This document shows positions 48,704 through 61,883 of a stretch of DNA of 64,000 bases, in pieces. Below the pieces are notes generated by a model. It worked only from the letters and a program-made list of their open reading frames with translations, searched no databases and had not been told where the DNA came from. Positions within the stretch are counted from its first letter, which is position 1; every line of letters starts with the position of its first letter. Source of the DNA: Microthyrium microscopicum. Its lineage: Eukaryota; Ascomycota; Dothideomycetes; Microthyriales; Microthyriaceae. The translations under genes and the position numbers were made by a program. The DNA lies in assembly GCA_010405405.1 (NCBI GenBank), contig MU004236.1:2300070-2364069 (forward strand). Reading direction: 5' to 3'.

Positions 48704-50087
48704 TCACATTGAATTCAACTCCCGACTATCGAGCCATAAAGACGTTGGCTTGGAAAAGTCGCGATCCCAGGCCCATTTTTTGTTCAATTCGGGAGCAAGC
48801 ATACCATCCAACATTTGAACAATATATTTACCCAGCACAGGAAAGAACTTGTATCCATGAAATGAGCCTCCAGTACCGATTGACAGTCCCTCACAACGAG
48901 GATGACGAGAGATGATGAAATCCTCATCTGGAGTCAAAGCATCCCTGTTGAGTTTCCTACTATCAGTAGACTGATCACAATGACTTGTACAAGGGGATTG
49001 AGAACTGACCAACAAAGGCGATATTTGCTCATCTTGAAATTCTTGCCTTTATCGCCAAATATTGATTCGTGTAGGTGCAGCATTTCCTTTTGCCTGCCAG
49101 CAGGTACATCCCATTGCTTGTTATCTTGTCCATCAGGTGGCGTGGAGAATCTACGACCTGATGAATGGGTCACCATGTTTGTGAATACGTTCATATTCCA
49201 GTATTTCATCTTTCTTTCTGATGGTAGAGGAATGCAACCGCCTAGGGCTCGTGAGTTTTGGACATACTTTTGTGACAAAAGAATCGTTCAGTACCTTTGG
49301 GATCATTTTCATGGCAGTACCCAGGAGCGCTGCCAAACAGATTGGCATCCTCTTCGTTAAGATCAGCCAAAGAAGATGGCATTGCCGCCGCAGTCAACCG
49401 GTGTCCAGCCTGGAGATCGTCTCGTTCCGGCGCAGTCTCTGCCAGAATTCTTGCAGTATGCGCTCCAGCGCAAAGTATAGTCTGTGAGGCTGAAATACTC
49501 CTGCCATCGATCAGTCGAACTCCTTTGCAAGTACCGTTGTCATCGATTTTGAGCGAAGTGGCTGCGCTGCATATGTACTGGACTCCAGCATTGGTGGCGG
49601 CCTGAGCTGCAGATTCCAAGGCTTCCTTAGCATAAGACCATCCTGAGTTCTTGTTCAGAAGAACCTCCTTGACTCCAGTGTAGTCAGCCTCAGAAAAGAT
49701 ACCACCGTGTAGTTTCTTTGTTTCTTCAACGGAAAGAAGATCGTAATCAATGTCCACTCCAAAATGCTTGTAGTTCTCGACCATTTGTCGCCCTGCTGTA
49801 CTTGTATCAACCCAAATGACGCCCTTTTCTTGAAAAAATGGTTTGAAGATAGGATCATTGCGCCAAAGATTCAATGCTTCTTGTCCAAGCTTCGCATAGA
49901 TTAGGTCAACATAATCTGAACGTATTATCTTATTCCAGTCCCAAGAGGCAGCCGAGTCGGAAGGAAAGGGCCGTCTGTCAATCAGGCTGATGGTGGCTCT
50001 GGGATATTTTCGAATAAGATGAAGAGCTGTGGAAGTGCCAAAAACACCGGCTCCGACAATAATATACGAGGATTTGTCAGTGGCCAT
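48704..50087 (-). CDS. FAD-dependent oxidoreductase, DAO family (sarcosine/fructosyl amine oxidase-like)
   Basis: Exons 50087-49295, 49241-49010, 48944-48704; 421 aa. The N-terminal FAD site is YIIVGAGVFGTSTALHLI followed by ISLIDRRPFPSDSAASWDWN, where SAASWDWNKIIRSDY is the mark of the sarcosine oxidase/amadoriase group. ILCAGAHTARIL is the second FAD contact. The C-terminal part has KYRLCWDALTPDEDFIISRH and GTGGSFHGYKFFPVLGKYI. These enzymes oxidise secondary amines or glycated amino acids with release of hydrogen peroxide. No PTS1 is seen at the C-terminus (LNSM). It converges on the bicupin gene with only 56 bp between the two stop codons. The acceptor and donor choices restore the conserved CWDALTP block. 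Confidence 0.87.
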
Positions 50088-51068
50088 ATCTATCTGAGTC
50101 TTGTTGTGTTGGGCTTATCGTGCTTGTTGTCAAGTTGTTGTAGCTCAGATGGCCTCCAGCTCATCCCCTCCAGGCTATTCACGCACGTCTCGTATAAACC
50201 AGGTTAGCAGCGGGATACGAGACAGCTGTGACACAAGATTTTTACTGCCTCCCAGTGATACTGGGTCTTTGTACTTCGAAAGTCGTTGACGATTTTGACA
50301 AATTGAGGGACATTCATAACAGGAAAACATCAGGTCTATGTGGCGGACGACAGCCAAATTTGCTCGGATTATACCTTAAGGAAGTGCCAGCCTGTCTTAC
50401 TAAAAAGAGGAGCTTCAAATCAAAAGTATGCACTGTGATGCTTTAATCTTCCTGGCCTTCTGTGAATTGAGAATCGAAGATAGAGTACCGAAAGGTCGAC
50501 AGAATAAATGGCGCGCTCCCATCAACCATGATGTCTCCCATCGCACCCTTCAGTAAGAAATTGCTTAAATTTGTAGCGCATTCGATGGAGAAACGACTCT
50601 ATTTCTTTAGGGGAGAATAAATCATTTGATTCAAAAGCGTAGCAGATGGTAGCCACCGCAGTTGATGGGAGCACTCAGCGCACCATTTATTTTGTCTTGG
50701 TTCAACAGTTGCCTCGTGGGTATCTAGAAAGTACCTACCTACCTACCCACAAGTTTCATCAGCGCCTTACCAAAGTACTCAGTACTATGCCAAGGTTGCT
50801 ACCATTATTAATGGGACTCCGAAGGACGAATCGGGAGAATGGATTTATAAAAATTTGGAGGCGCTGTGAACTTGTGACGCATGTAATCTACGGGCCACGC
50901 ACCCCGCATTGAATGAGTTCGCTAGGGTTGACGGCATCTAATGCGGCAAGGTATGGGTTCAATTGTGGAGGGCTCTCTGGAGAGCATGGATGGTCTTCCT
51001 TTTTTGTTTCATACTCTTTGGGTCGCGAACACCTCAGATTCTAACTTCATACCACTCCCCATGCTGCC
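50088..51068. other. Divergent intergenic region, FAD oxidase / Zn2Cys6 regulator
   Basis: 981 bp with short frames only. A CTAC run (about 50738-50752) is the only simple repeat. Contains both promoters. Confidence 0.4.
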
Positions 51069-53370
51069 ATGGATGAGAAAAGCCCCCCACGAAAGTTAAA
51101 GCGCCCTCGTGCTGCCCAGGCATGTGAGAGATGTCGACTAAAGAAATACAAGTGTGATGAATCGATCCCTTGTTTCCATTGTAAAAGTAATCTATCCAAA
51201 ATACTTGTCACTGGGACTCGCTGCTGACATACTATGCGCAGAGAGTAACCTGGAATGTGTCTATCAGAATGCCAATCGATATCGTGATGATGCCTATGCT
51301 TCACAGTAAGGGTGAAGAAAGTCCAAAGACTAGAAAAGATAAGCTGACTTGCATGGTAGCTATATCCAAACACTGGAGACAAAGGTCCGGGAGCTTACGG
51401 CTCAACTCATGGCAGTCGGGTCACCAGTCTCCCAACATTCCTTGGATCCCGAAAATCGTGTGATATTAACGTCGAATCCGTTACCAAAGAGTTTGATGCC
51501 AGCTGCCGATGGTCAGCAAACCACCAGTAGTCGCCAATCCGTCAGTGATGAGGCGGGAGATACTGCCGCAGAAGTAGAAATCGCAGATGTGAATCGACAC
51601 ACCAATGCCGTCGAGTTCCACGGTAGCACTTCTTCCATGGCCTTTCTTGGATATCTGAAGCGTAGGCAGAGTCATCAAACAGGATATAGTGCTGCCGCAG
51701 AGGCACCGTCGCTTGTCTCTGCTTTACACAATCCTGCATTTTCCCCACAGGCTCACCATCATGGCCCTGAGAAGAGCAGGAATATCTACTCTAAGCAAGC
51801 TCATATTTTCATTGAAGCTTACTTTGAGAACCTGCATTTTGTGCATCCTCTGATAGACAAGGAGCATTTTATGGCTAGAGCGAACAATTTATGGTTTGGA
51901 CATCACAATCCGGAGGATGAGAGCTTCGTACCTCTCTATCTAAGTCTCATGTCACTTGGTGCACTTGTAAGAGTTTGGGACGAAGAAAGACTCGACGGAC
52001 TGACAAGATTTGAATGGAGTCGAAAGCTTTTTGGTGACGCTCAGGCGTACTTGAATGATCTTCGATTTTCCAATGATCTCGACACCGTTCAGTGCTTATA
52101 TTTCATGGTACTTATATCCAAAACAACGATTAACGTCAACTAACGCTTCTCAAGGCAAAAGTATGTCAGAATGAACTAAACCAGCATTTAGCGTATATGT
52201 ATCTCGGCCTGGCCATTCGGACTTGCCTATCAGCCGGATTCAACCGAGAGTCACCAAATCCCAAATGTCATCAATCCGGCACTATTGCGAAAACTTGGTG
52301 GGGAATCTATTCGCTTGAGATTGAGATGAGCTTTTCACTGGGTAGACCTGATACTTTAGGAATGGATGAGTATCACAATCGACGTTTGCCACCAATCGAC
52401 GATTCAGAATACGCCATCATTCCGCTAATGGTACAGTTTGCGCACATCATCCGGAAAGTGACCATTTTGATATATCACAAGAAGTCAAAATGGCAAGAAA
52501 AAGTTAACATCGCATGCCAAATTGAGCAAGACATGGGCCAGTGGGTTGCCACGCTACCAGAGAAGATAAGACCATTCCCCTTGGAAAAGCGGTTTCTTGG
52601 AGCTCTCAAAGAACCCAAGTGGTGTCGACGACAGCGTTTAGTGCTTAATCTTCGTCAGTGTTTGCATCTTTTCCCCAATGATTTAACGCTGACATGATCA
52701 AACTAGGATATCACAATGTTCGAATGCTCTTGTTTCGACCATTTCTGTCATATGTCGCACAGAATCACTCGATAGTAATGCATGAAGCTTTAGAACAGGC
52801 GATAAATAAATGCCTCGACTCGGCGAAGACTACGATCGAGCTGATACATGAGACCTACACCATTCACAGCTTTTTCAGAACTTGGTAAGAGCTATATAGT
52901 CTTCAAACTACCAATTTGCTCACATTTGCAAGGTGGTATAACACGACATATGTCATGTTTGCGGTCTCTGTGCTACTACTATACATTTCAAGAGTTCGAA
53001 CTCCACTCCAAAGCCCTTCCGTCGTCAAGACGATCGAAATGGCAGTGGAGATTCTGGACGCCATGGATGAGTCGGTTGTAGCACGAAAAACTGCCGTGAT
53101 AATCAAAGATAGCCTTCGAGAAGCTATGGAGGCTTCAGCAGAACCTGCTGCTCCAACCTCAACTACTACAAACACCTTGGCCACAAACTCTCAGCTTTAT
53201 GTCGATGAATACTTGGATATGGTAAGCTGCCCTCGGAACATACGACTTTCTCGCCTCTTGCTAAGGATGAATAGAATCTATTTGCCAGTCTGGATTTCCC
53301 GGACTATTCGCTTCAAGACATGGCTAGTTTGTTTGACGAATTCAGTCGAACGCCTCATACTCCTATCTGA
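51069..53370 (+). CDS. Zn2Cys6 transcription factor with fungal-specific TF domain
   Basis: Exons 51069-51186, 51242-51305, 51360-52107, 52155-52653, 52707-52884, 52933-53221, 53275-53370; 663 aa. The zinc cluster, split by intron 1, reads ACERCRLKKYKCDESIPCFH then CKKSNLEC: C-x2-C-x6-C-x5-C-x2-C-x6-C. A short coiled coil follows (YIQTLETKVRELTAQL). The fungal-specific TF middle homology region has YFENLHFVHPLIDKEHF, LNQHLAYMYLGLAIRTCLSA and WWGIYSLEIEMSFSLGRPDT. The C-terminus FASLDFPDYSLQDMASLFDE is typical of these regulators. It lies next to the flavin monooxygenase on the same strand and about 1 kb from the FAD oxidase; a role as pathway regulator of the 46-55 kb genes is inferred. Confidence 0.9.
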
Positions 53371-53735
53371 ATATCAAGTCCCGATTGATTCTCCGGATGG
53401 AATCCACTGTGGCAGTTCAAAAGTCACACCACGGCAATGCTCGCGCTACTAATCGGGAGCATGCCGAGGGCGACCGGATTTTCCGAACTTCACCTGTACG
53501 ACCATATTAGGAACACAGTTGCCCTATTCCCTGCACACTCGGAAGAACAGAATTCGCTACTAGTACTCGCTTGATTGCCATCAGCCTGAAAGAGATACCA
53601 GCTTGCAGTGTGTGGCATAGACAACTGCTTGTCTGGATTTGGTAAGAGCCTTTACAATCTGGCCCTACTTCAGCCTCATTTAGTGTTGATGTCACTCATA
53701 TTTCCACTTCAGCAACTCTCCACCACATAATCTCA
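53371..53735. promoter_or_regulatory. Intergenic, FAD monooxygenase promoter
   Basis: 365 bp between the regulator's stop and the monooxygenase ATG, tandem orientation. No motif assigned. Confidence 0.4.
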
Positions 53736-55208
53736 ATGGTAAGCTAAATTCCGCGACATTCTGGAGCTATTTTCGAATGACTGACCGTCTTCAAGGCAAC
53801 GCAACCCGAAAAGCTCAAAATAATCATTGTTGGAGCCGGGCTCAGTGGTCTTGGAACCGCGATATCATGTTCTCTCGCCGGCCATGAAGTCGTGGTCCTA
53901 GAAGCGGCCCCAGAAATCGCCGAGGCAAGTTCTTCATGCCTGTCTATCTAGAAAAGTCACGTTAATAATTTTCGAAATTCTAGGTTGGTGCTGGCCTGCA
54001 AATGACCCCCAATGCCACAAGGTTACTACAACACTGGAATGTATCAAAATCCTTTTGGGCCAAAGGAGCTGAACCAACATCGTTATCAGTTCATCGCTAC
54101 ACTGGCGAACTACTGGCCCATGAAGAATCCTATGATCTGAAAATGCGCCAGCGCTATGGCGCACCCTTCACAGACATGCATCGCGCAGACTTGCAGATAG
54201 CACTACTGGACCGCGCAAAAGAATTGGGGACTCAATTCTTTCTAGGTGAAAAGGTCGAAACCATTGACTTCGCCAAACCTTCTGTCAAGACATCGTCAGG
54301 CAAGACCTACACCGGGGATCTCATCGTCGCTTCCGATGGACTCTGGTCGCGCTGTAGAGAACTAATGCTCGGCAAAAAGGACGAGCCACTGCCTACTGGC
54401 GATTTGGCTTACCGCATCGTCCTCAGTCTTGATGAAATCCAAGATACGGATTTAAGAGAATGGGTAGCCAAACCAACAGTACACTTCTGGATCGGACCAA
54501 ACACACACGCGGTCGGCTATTCGATGCGCGATGGTAAGATGTATAATATCGTACTTCTCTGTCCTGACACATTGCCGGATGGTCTGGCAAAGCAAGCTGG
54601 CTCAGTAGATGAGATTCGCACCTTATTCAAAGGCTGGGATCCAATTCTCACACGCTTCCTTAACCACGTCAAGAAGGGCGTAGATAAGTGGAAGTTGATG
54701 CATTTGGAGCAGATGCCGCACTGGGTGAATGACGAGTCGAATTTGGTCTTCATGGGCGATGCGTGTCATCCAATGCTGCCATATCTTGCGCAAGGCGCCA
54801 ATTCATCGCTTGAGGACGCGGCGGTTTTGGGCGGGTTGTTGGCGAAGTTGACGAACAAGAGACAATTGCCGCGTGTACTACGGCTGTACGAGCGGTTGCG
54901 AAAGGAGCGTGGGGAAGCGATTGTGAGAGAAACGTTCAATCAACGGCGCGACTTTCATAGGGTTGATGGACCGGAGCAAGAGGCGCGAGATCGACAATTC
55001 AAGAGCAAGTTAGGGAAGGATCTGGGTACAGATGCTTTCCCAAGTCGATGGTATGTTATGACAGAGTTGAGATTGACTGGTATGGTGCTAACGCGTGTAT
55101 AGGACGTGTCCGCAGGTTCAGCCGTGGTTGTATGGGTATGATGCGATCAAGGAAGTGGAGGATGCAGTACGCAAGAATCCACTGTTTGATGATGGAACGA
55201 AACTTTAG
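53736..55208 (+). CDS. FAD-dependent monooxygenase, salicylate hydroxylase-like
   Basis: Exons 53736-53738 (ATG only), 53796-53924, 53984-55050, 55103-55208; 434 aa. The Rossmann motif is KIIIVGAGLSGLGTAISCSL (GxGxxG) with the ribose-binding acid in VVVLEAAPEIAEVGAGLQMT. DGLWSRCRELM sits near the DG motif. FMGDACHPMLPYLAQGANSS is the GD motif of group A flavoprotein hydroxylases. This group (salicylate 1-hydroxylase, 6-hydroxynicotinate 3-monooxygenase and relatives) hydroxylates aromatic rings using NAD(P)H and oxygen. The second intron starts with GCAAGT, a classical GC-AG donor. Two stopless-frame alternatives at the start were rejected because they lack the FAD motif. It probably belongs with the regulator upstream. 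Confidence 0.9.
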
Positions 55209-56635
55209 GTTTGTTGATATATTGCATATTCCAAGTTGGTAAAGGCATTGTTTAACCTTTGGATTGGTATAGAGGTTTCGATAGTCGGGCGGATACATTG
55301 TTTGTAGTTCCAAGACTCACTGAATATAGAGTTTTCACGCAATGTTGATCGAATGGTGATTGTCGTAGGCTGCTGACGAAGATATGTTTCAACTTATCTG
55401 CTTCATGATATGGTTCTTACACGCAAGGTTGTCGTTCAGCACAGGGGGAAACAAAACAGCGGAGTTAATGGAGAGGACTGCTTGTGTCTTCAGATTTCCT
55501 GAAACACGTGTCCTCAATACCACGTCTTTTGCAGTATTTTTCCAAGACATCAAGCAAGTGGAAAATGCTTGTCATAAAGTTTTTTAATGCTTGGCTATCG
55601 AGTGCAGGAAAAGAGCGCGTATGTATGCGTTTGCTTTAGGATATAATCTTACCTCGTAGCAAGCGTCCGACGGCAACGTGTTCTGGCATAGTTTGGAACA
55701 AACCTAAAATTTAAAAATCTTGGGAAAGTCGGGATGATGTTGAGCAATAATTGGCGTGACGGATTCAAAACGCGTACAGAAGCATACAATGTGGGGTTGA
55801 GGAGTTGATTGTAACAGCTTGACCTAGAAAGTGCGGCATAGGGCATGAAAGCTCAATAATACGGAGTATGATCTCAAAGGTAAAGTGTCAGACAGCGTAA
55901 AGTCAGCGGCTGGAGGCATTCAGTTATGTTGAACCAAAAGTTTTTGTTGATGTTGACGAAGATGGTGTCGAGTCGAGCAGAGACTCCAGAGAGGAATGGC
56001 AGTTGATCTTGGTACTCTAGATCAGTCTAGCCTGATTCAGAGGTGACCCTAGCAAGCTGTTTGCCAATAACATCACGAGAAAGACACCTTGAGGGCGTGA
56101 CTAATCACGTCATCGCGCATAACAGTCCAGACTGGGCAACTGCAAGTGGGCAAACCCCAGCCTTTCCCATTTTTGGCGTAGTCATACACAGCAACTTGCA
56201 AGGTCCCGCCGCGCCCACCTTTGCTGCCAGGCACCACCAGGAACCACATCAATCTCCACCTGCTATCTCGCCTACTTTCCACGCGATATCTACTAATAAA
56301 CAACTACTCAAAACACAAGTGCGGCACATACCGCTTGCTGTGCCCTTCGTTTTTTCCCTGCAACCTGCGCAGCTCAGATATCTACATCCGCCCAGAGCGA
56401 CTATGCGCCGCGTTGCGCGTTTGCATTCCTGATGACATGTTGCTGTGATACGGCGTGTTCCAGCACATGTCCAGCATTCCAACAGCGTCAGAAACTGCAC
56501 GATTTGGAGGACAAGAATACGCTTGCCGGAGAACTGGGCCAGGTACGTACCCTCCTCTCATGAGTTATACAAGAGCCGCCACTGCTCAGATCTGCCTTTT
56601 GCGCCTGCCATATATGCACATATCAAGTTATCATT
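55209..56635. other. Intergenic, no supported gene
   Basis: 1.4 kb. Near its 3' end an ATG at 56467 opens a 25-codon frame ending at a strong GTACGT donor (56543). Joined to the AG at 56684 it would extend the coiled-coil protein in frame, so this may be a first exon or leader. Confidence 0.4.
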
Positions 56636-58933
56636 ATGTTGTCGCTTCTGCCTCAGCCTGTCCCAGCGCCCTTACTCTTGCCAGAGTATGGTGCAATGGA
56701 CGATCCGAGTCATTTCCCCAACTCCAACTCTTCATTTCTGGATCAGATGGCTCGCACCACCTCACAGTCGCTAACCTTTATGCTTCAGGCTTTGCTGGCG
56801 CGCCATGAGAATTACGTTGCTGAAGCTGAGAAAGAACGCCGTCGCATGATGGACACTATCCAATCACTAGAGGAGAAGAATTCGCAGCTAGAGGACACCA
56901 ATAAACGAACTATCCAGGAGAATCGCGACCTTCTCGATCAACTTGAATCACTGAATGGCGCAGTTAAGGACTCGGAGGCCAAAGTTCAATCGCTGAGTGA
57001 CGTTTTGCACTCTACCGAGTATGAGTTGGAGCGCATGAATGGATTGGCAAGTCGGACAGAACAGTTGCATCAGTCGTTGGCACAGTTGGAGGATGATCTT
57101 GCTGCTTCCAATTCAGCGGTCGTGTCGACTAGAGACGAGCACAAGGCAGCCACCTTACGCTGGCAGAGAGCGGAGAGAACTATCACGGAACTACAAAGGG
57201 AGATTGAACAGATTGAAGTTGAGGCAAAGATAGAACGAGAAAGACATGCCGATGTTTGTGCCACTAGCCGGGGCGATCACAAAGATGCTAACGATATACA
57301 GGTTCTTTCTCGGATGGAAAGAAGAAGAGCGGTGGAAAATCAGCTACTTCAAAATCGACCCTGGAAACGCACCGAAGATAGTGAAAACGGCGTGGTTTCT
57401 CACTTCGTCAAAGATATTCTGCAGGACAATGCCAACTTACAACTCGGTATCATGGAGCTTCGAGACATGCTCCAAAGATCCAATGACGAAGTGGAGCAAC
57501 TGAGGGATCAAGTTCTACTCTCGCCATCTCTAAACGAAGCTCCTGATCCATCAGGTGCCCAAACGCCAACCCTGGGCTCAGAACTGGGTGGAACAACGAG
57601 AGAGTTGCATGTGCATCATCACTACCATCCGCCAGCAAAGACAGAGACTAGAAAGCCTCGAGCGCCGGCTCTCCGCAGAAAAGGCAAGCAGCGGCCCAGT
57701 GTATCACATACACCTCGATCTTCGATTTCACTGGGCCCGTCCACTCCATCATCATCTTCAGCAATCCTCAACAACACATCTGTAACAATTCCGACAAATC
57801 GGAATTCGAAGCGATGGTCTACGCAGTCGCACCAAACTGGCTTTACTAGTTCCTCATCACTCCCAAGCTCACCATACACCGACTCAATATTTGACCGAGC
57901 ATTTCCTGATACAGCTACGGATATCTCTCGACCTTCAAGTCCAGACAGTCTTAGCCTCTCGCCGCGAAATTCAAGCGGCTTTGGTGGCTATGACATGTCG
58001 AAACGAAGCTCGATTGAAAACACGATTTCCAATCCTCTCATTGAGCCTCTGCGACGGTCCATATCAGAAAATTCTGCTTCTTTCTCGCAGAAAGCAGAAA
58101 GTCCGTCCCGGGAATCTATCCATGAATTACCTACAACTCATTCTATTATCCTTGAAGAAAACGAAGATTTGGACTCTTTGTCACATTCGCCTGCAAAGAA
58201 ATCTCAACAACCATCTAATACTCAACCTATACAAATACACTCACCCATTCGACCTACCCTTAGACGTGCAGCATCGCACGAATCCCTAATATCAATCCAT
58301 GGCATGGATATACATACACTCAACACCCGCCCTTCCCAGCTGTTGCTAGGAAAATATGTCGCAGCTCCAACTACTTCTGCAAGTCAGATCGGCCTATCCG
58401 ACGCGAATGCACTTGCAGTACGCTCTTCACCCAGAGATCCACATCCAGTTCGATCAAGCAGTCAGTCCTACCTAAGCAGTATCGCTGCTGTGCAAAACAC
58501 CCGGACTCTTGCCCGGAAAGAAAGCAAATCCTCTATTGGCCGCGTAGGAGGATGGATGTTTGGCAAATGGAGTGTTGGCATTGGCGGCAGCGCTGCAACC
58601 AAAGACTCCTCTCCAGTACCCGCCCCTGCTCTCTCAATCACGAACGACACTGGAAGACCTGCTTCAATTGATCACCAGTCCAACGACTCGGCTAGCATCA
58701 AGTCCAACACCACCACATCTACCACAGATCATCCAGGCGGCCAATCCATACCGTCTCGGTCCACCCCATCCCGCTCACTGGCAGCGTCACCTCGCAAGAT
58801 GTTTATGCGTAGCCCAGGTATCAATCAATCAGGTCCGATTGGCTGGCTCCCGCCACCTCGCAGGCTTGATCCTATGCCAGTTATGCGTACTTTAGATATG
58901 GAGGCTTTACAAGAAGGACTGGAGGATGGATGA
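56636..58933 (+). CDS. Conserved fungal coiled-coil protein, function unknown
   Basis: Exons 56636-57253 and 57302-58933; 749 aa, or 729 aa from the ATG at 56696 (MDDPSHFPNSNSSF), which looks more like the conserved start. Residues about 60-320 form a long coiled coil (SLTFMLQALLARHENYVAEA onward), with FVKDILQDNANLQLGIMELR near its end and then a His-rich HVHHHYH motif. The rest is Ser/Pro-rich and disordered, containing GWMFGKWSVG and a conserved tail (GPIGWLPPPRRLDPMPVMRT). I recognise it as a widespread ascomycete type but cannot name a function. The 48-nt intron 57254-57301 (GTTTGT, GCTAAC, TACAG) has no stop; its removal gives HADVLSRMERRRAVE as expected of the coiled coil. Confidence 0.75.
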   Translation: MLSLLPQPVPAPLLLPEYGAMDDPSHFPNSNSSFLDQMARTTSQSLTFMLQALLARHENYVAEAEKERRRMMDTIQSLEEKNSQLEDTNKRTIQENRDLLDQLESLNGAVKDSEAKVQSLSDVLHSTEYELERMNGLASRTEQLHQSLAQLEDDLAASNSAVVSTRDEHKAATLRWQRAERTITELQREIEQIEVEAKIERERHADVCATSRGDHKDANDIQVLSRMERRRAVENQLLQNRPWKRTEDSENGVVSHFVKDILQDNANLQLGIMELRDMLQRSNDEVEQLRDQVLLSPSLNEAPDPSGAQTPTLGSELGGTTRELHVHHHYHPPAKTETRKPRAPALRRKGKQRPSVSHTPRSSISLGPSTPSSSSAILNNTSVTIPTNRNSKRWSTQSHQTGFTSSSSLPSSPYTDSIFDRAFPDTATDISRPSSPDSLSLSPRNSSGFGGYDMSKRSSIENTISNPLIEPLRRSISENSASFSQKAESPSRESIHELPTTHSIILEENEDLDSLSHSPAKKSQQPSNTQPIQIHSPIRPTLRRAASHESLISIHGMDIHTLNTRPSQLLLGKYVAAPTTSASQIGLSDANALAVRSSPRDPHPVRSSSQSYLSSIAAVQNTRTLARKESKSSIGRVGGWMFGKWSVGIGGSAATKDSSPVPAPALSITNDTGRPASIDHQSNDSASIKSNTTTSTTDHPGGQSIPSRSTPSRSLAASPRKMFMRSPGINQSGPIGWLPPPRRLDPMPVMRTLDMEALQEGLEDG

Positions 58934-60033
<1,100 letters not shown>

Positions 60034-60187
60034 TAGTTCGATTAGAGGACCCGAATTGACGACTTTTGCATCCTATATTCCCTGTCTGACTTTGCAGCTG
60101 CGATTGATACTCTAGTTTATTGTCGATCTAACTGGAGGATGCTAATATTGCCACAGCTCAGTTACTCGCAAAAACCCGAAGACTGGT

Positions 60188-61883
60188 TTAGAATTCCTCC
60201 GACATATCATCACTGTCTATGTCATCACTATCTACAACAATTGTTTTTCGCTTTGTTCGCATCAGTTTCCGAAGTCTGGTCTCAAGAGCACAAACCAAGG
60301 CAATCAAATCTTCCATATCCAACGCCAAAGGCTCCGCCACCGCCTGGTAGAACGCCTTTGCTACGCCATCCAGATTATCCACATGAGTAATTCGCAAATA
60401 CTCCGCACCCGGTCGATGATGACCAGCCGGGAGCTTCTTTTGCGCCTTTTTAACCTTCAAACCAGCCTGCACCTCCTTGAGCCTTTTCAGCTGCGCCTCC
60501 CGAACCTCCACCTCATCTACCTCCACCAGCTTCCTCGGCTTCTCCTCGATAGGGAACATCTCAAATATAGCCTGCTGATGCTCATCTTTCTTCGACATTG
60601 CATACAACTCATCTGGCCGAGCATATGTATCAGCAAACCAATCCATGTACTGATCCAGCCTTTCCTCCGAGAGATATAGCACGTCCTTTTCCGTCATATC
60701 GATAGCTTCTGCGTGGGTCATGACTCGCTGGTTTGCGCGCGCCTCATTGCGCTTCTTGCGGCTTTTATGCCACGCTTCCCAATCTAGTGTTGCCATAGCT
60801 GGCTCGGCATTGGTCTCAGGCACCACGAGTTTTGCGTCAAATGGGAATATTAATTTTGTGGCGATAACGACTAGCGCGGCAAGTTGCTGCTCTGGTACGT
60901 CTTTCCGCCATTCTCGTCGTGAGCGTTCAGGGAAGTGAAAGTCAAACTCTAGTAGTGCGGCCAGATGTTTGACGGCTGGGTATATCTCTAGTGGCAAGGC
61001 GACGTCTTGGATAATTCGATATAGACACAGTGGGACATTGAGCGCGGGTAATTCGAGACCTATTTCTTCCTTGTAGGCAGCGAATAGTAGGGCGGTTTTC
61101 TCCTGTATTCTTGTTGCGCTGATGGCGCCAGGTGGGCGCAGCAGGTTGAGTGATTGGGGTGATATTCGATCTCGCATGTCTTGGGGAAGATAGGCGGGTG
61201 CGTTTACAAAAAGGAGTTGTTCGCTGCCTGCCCAGCGTACTAGGTCGCCGAGAAGGACTGGTATGCGGAGGATGAATGCTGCTAGGTAGCAGAGAGAGAT
61301 CGTCTCGTCGATGGTGGGTGGTTGGTTGAACTTTAGTTTCTTAAGAGAAATGTCTTGTTCTGCGTCGAGTTGTGTGTTGAATATTTCTTGCGCTGTGCTG
61401 TCGAACTTGAATGTGAGGGCGTTGAGGCGCTGCTCCCATAATGCGCAGAGCAATTCCTGAACCATGTCAGCGCGTCAGTACATAGACTCTCTAAGTTGAA
61501 AGATACCTCAAATTCGGCGGGAAATTTCTGCTCTTGACATAACCACCAGCTTTGTTTGCGTAGAATCCATTGATGACATAAAAGCATCAAGTTTATCTGG
61601 TCGTGGCCAACGAGAACTGTAGCTTGTCAGTTGTCGTGAACTGCCAGAGCTTGTGAGTGTAATTACTATTGGATTTCTTCTTCTCTCGTTTCTCTTTCTT
61701 CTTTCTAGTTGTCGTTCCTAGTAGATGGTATTCTTCGATTTCATCTCCGGATCCAGTATCTCCTATGAATCGCTGTTTTGTGTGGCCGTATTCGCAGGTT
61801 TGACTGCCATCGTTGTTTGACCTCCAGAGCGAGGAGTCACAATTCTCGATGCCACAGACGTCGCCTTCAACGAGAACATCCAT
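60188..61883 (-). CDS. rrn7: Rrn7/TAF1B-type RNA polymerase I core factor subunit
   Basis: Exons 61883-61667, 61616-61507, 61456-60188; 531 aa. An N-terminal zinc ribbon, VCGIENCDSSLW then TCEYGH, is followed by a basic stretch and NILVGHDQINLMLLCHQWIL, the start of the cyclin-like region. ELLCALWEQRLNAL and PTIDETISLCYLAAFILRIP continue the two cyclin folds found in TFIIB-like proteins. The C-terminal half is helical, and the protein ends in an Asp/Ser-rich acidic tail (DSDDIDSDDMSEEF). Rrn7 is part of the core factor that recruits RNA polymerase I to rDNA. Both introns are 50 nt and in good phase. The gene is divergent from the P450 with 200 bp between starts. Confidence 0.85.
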
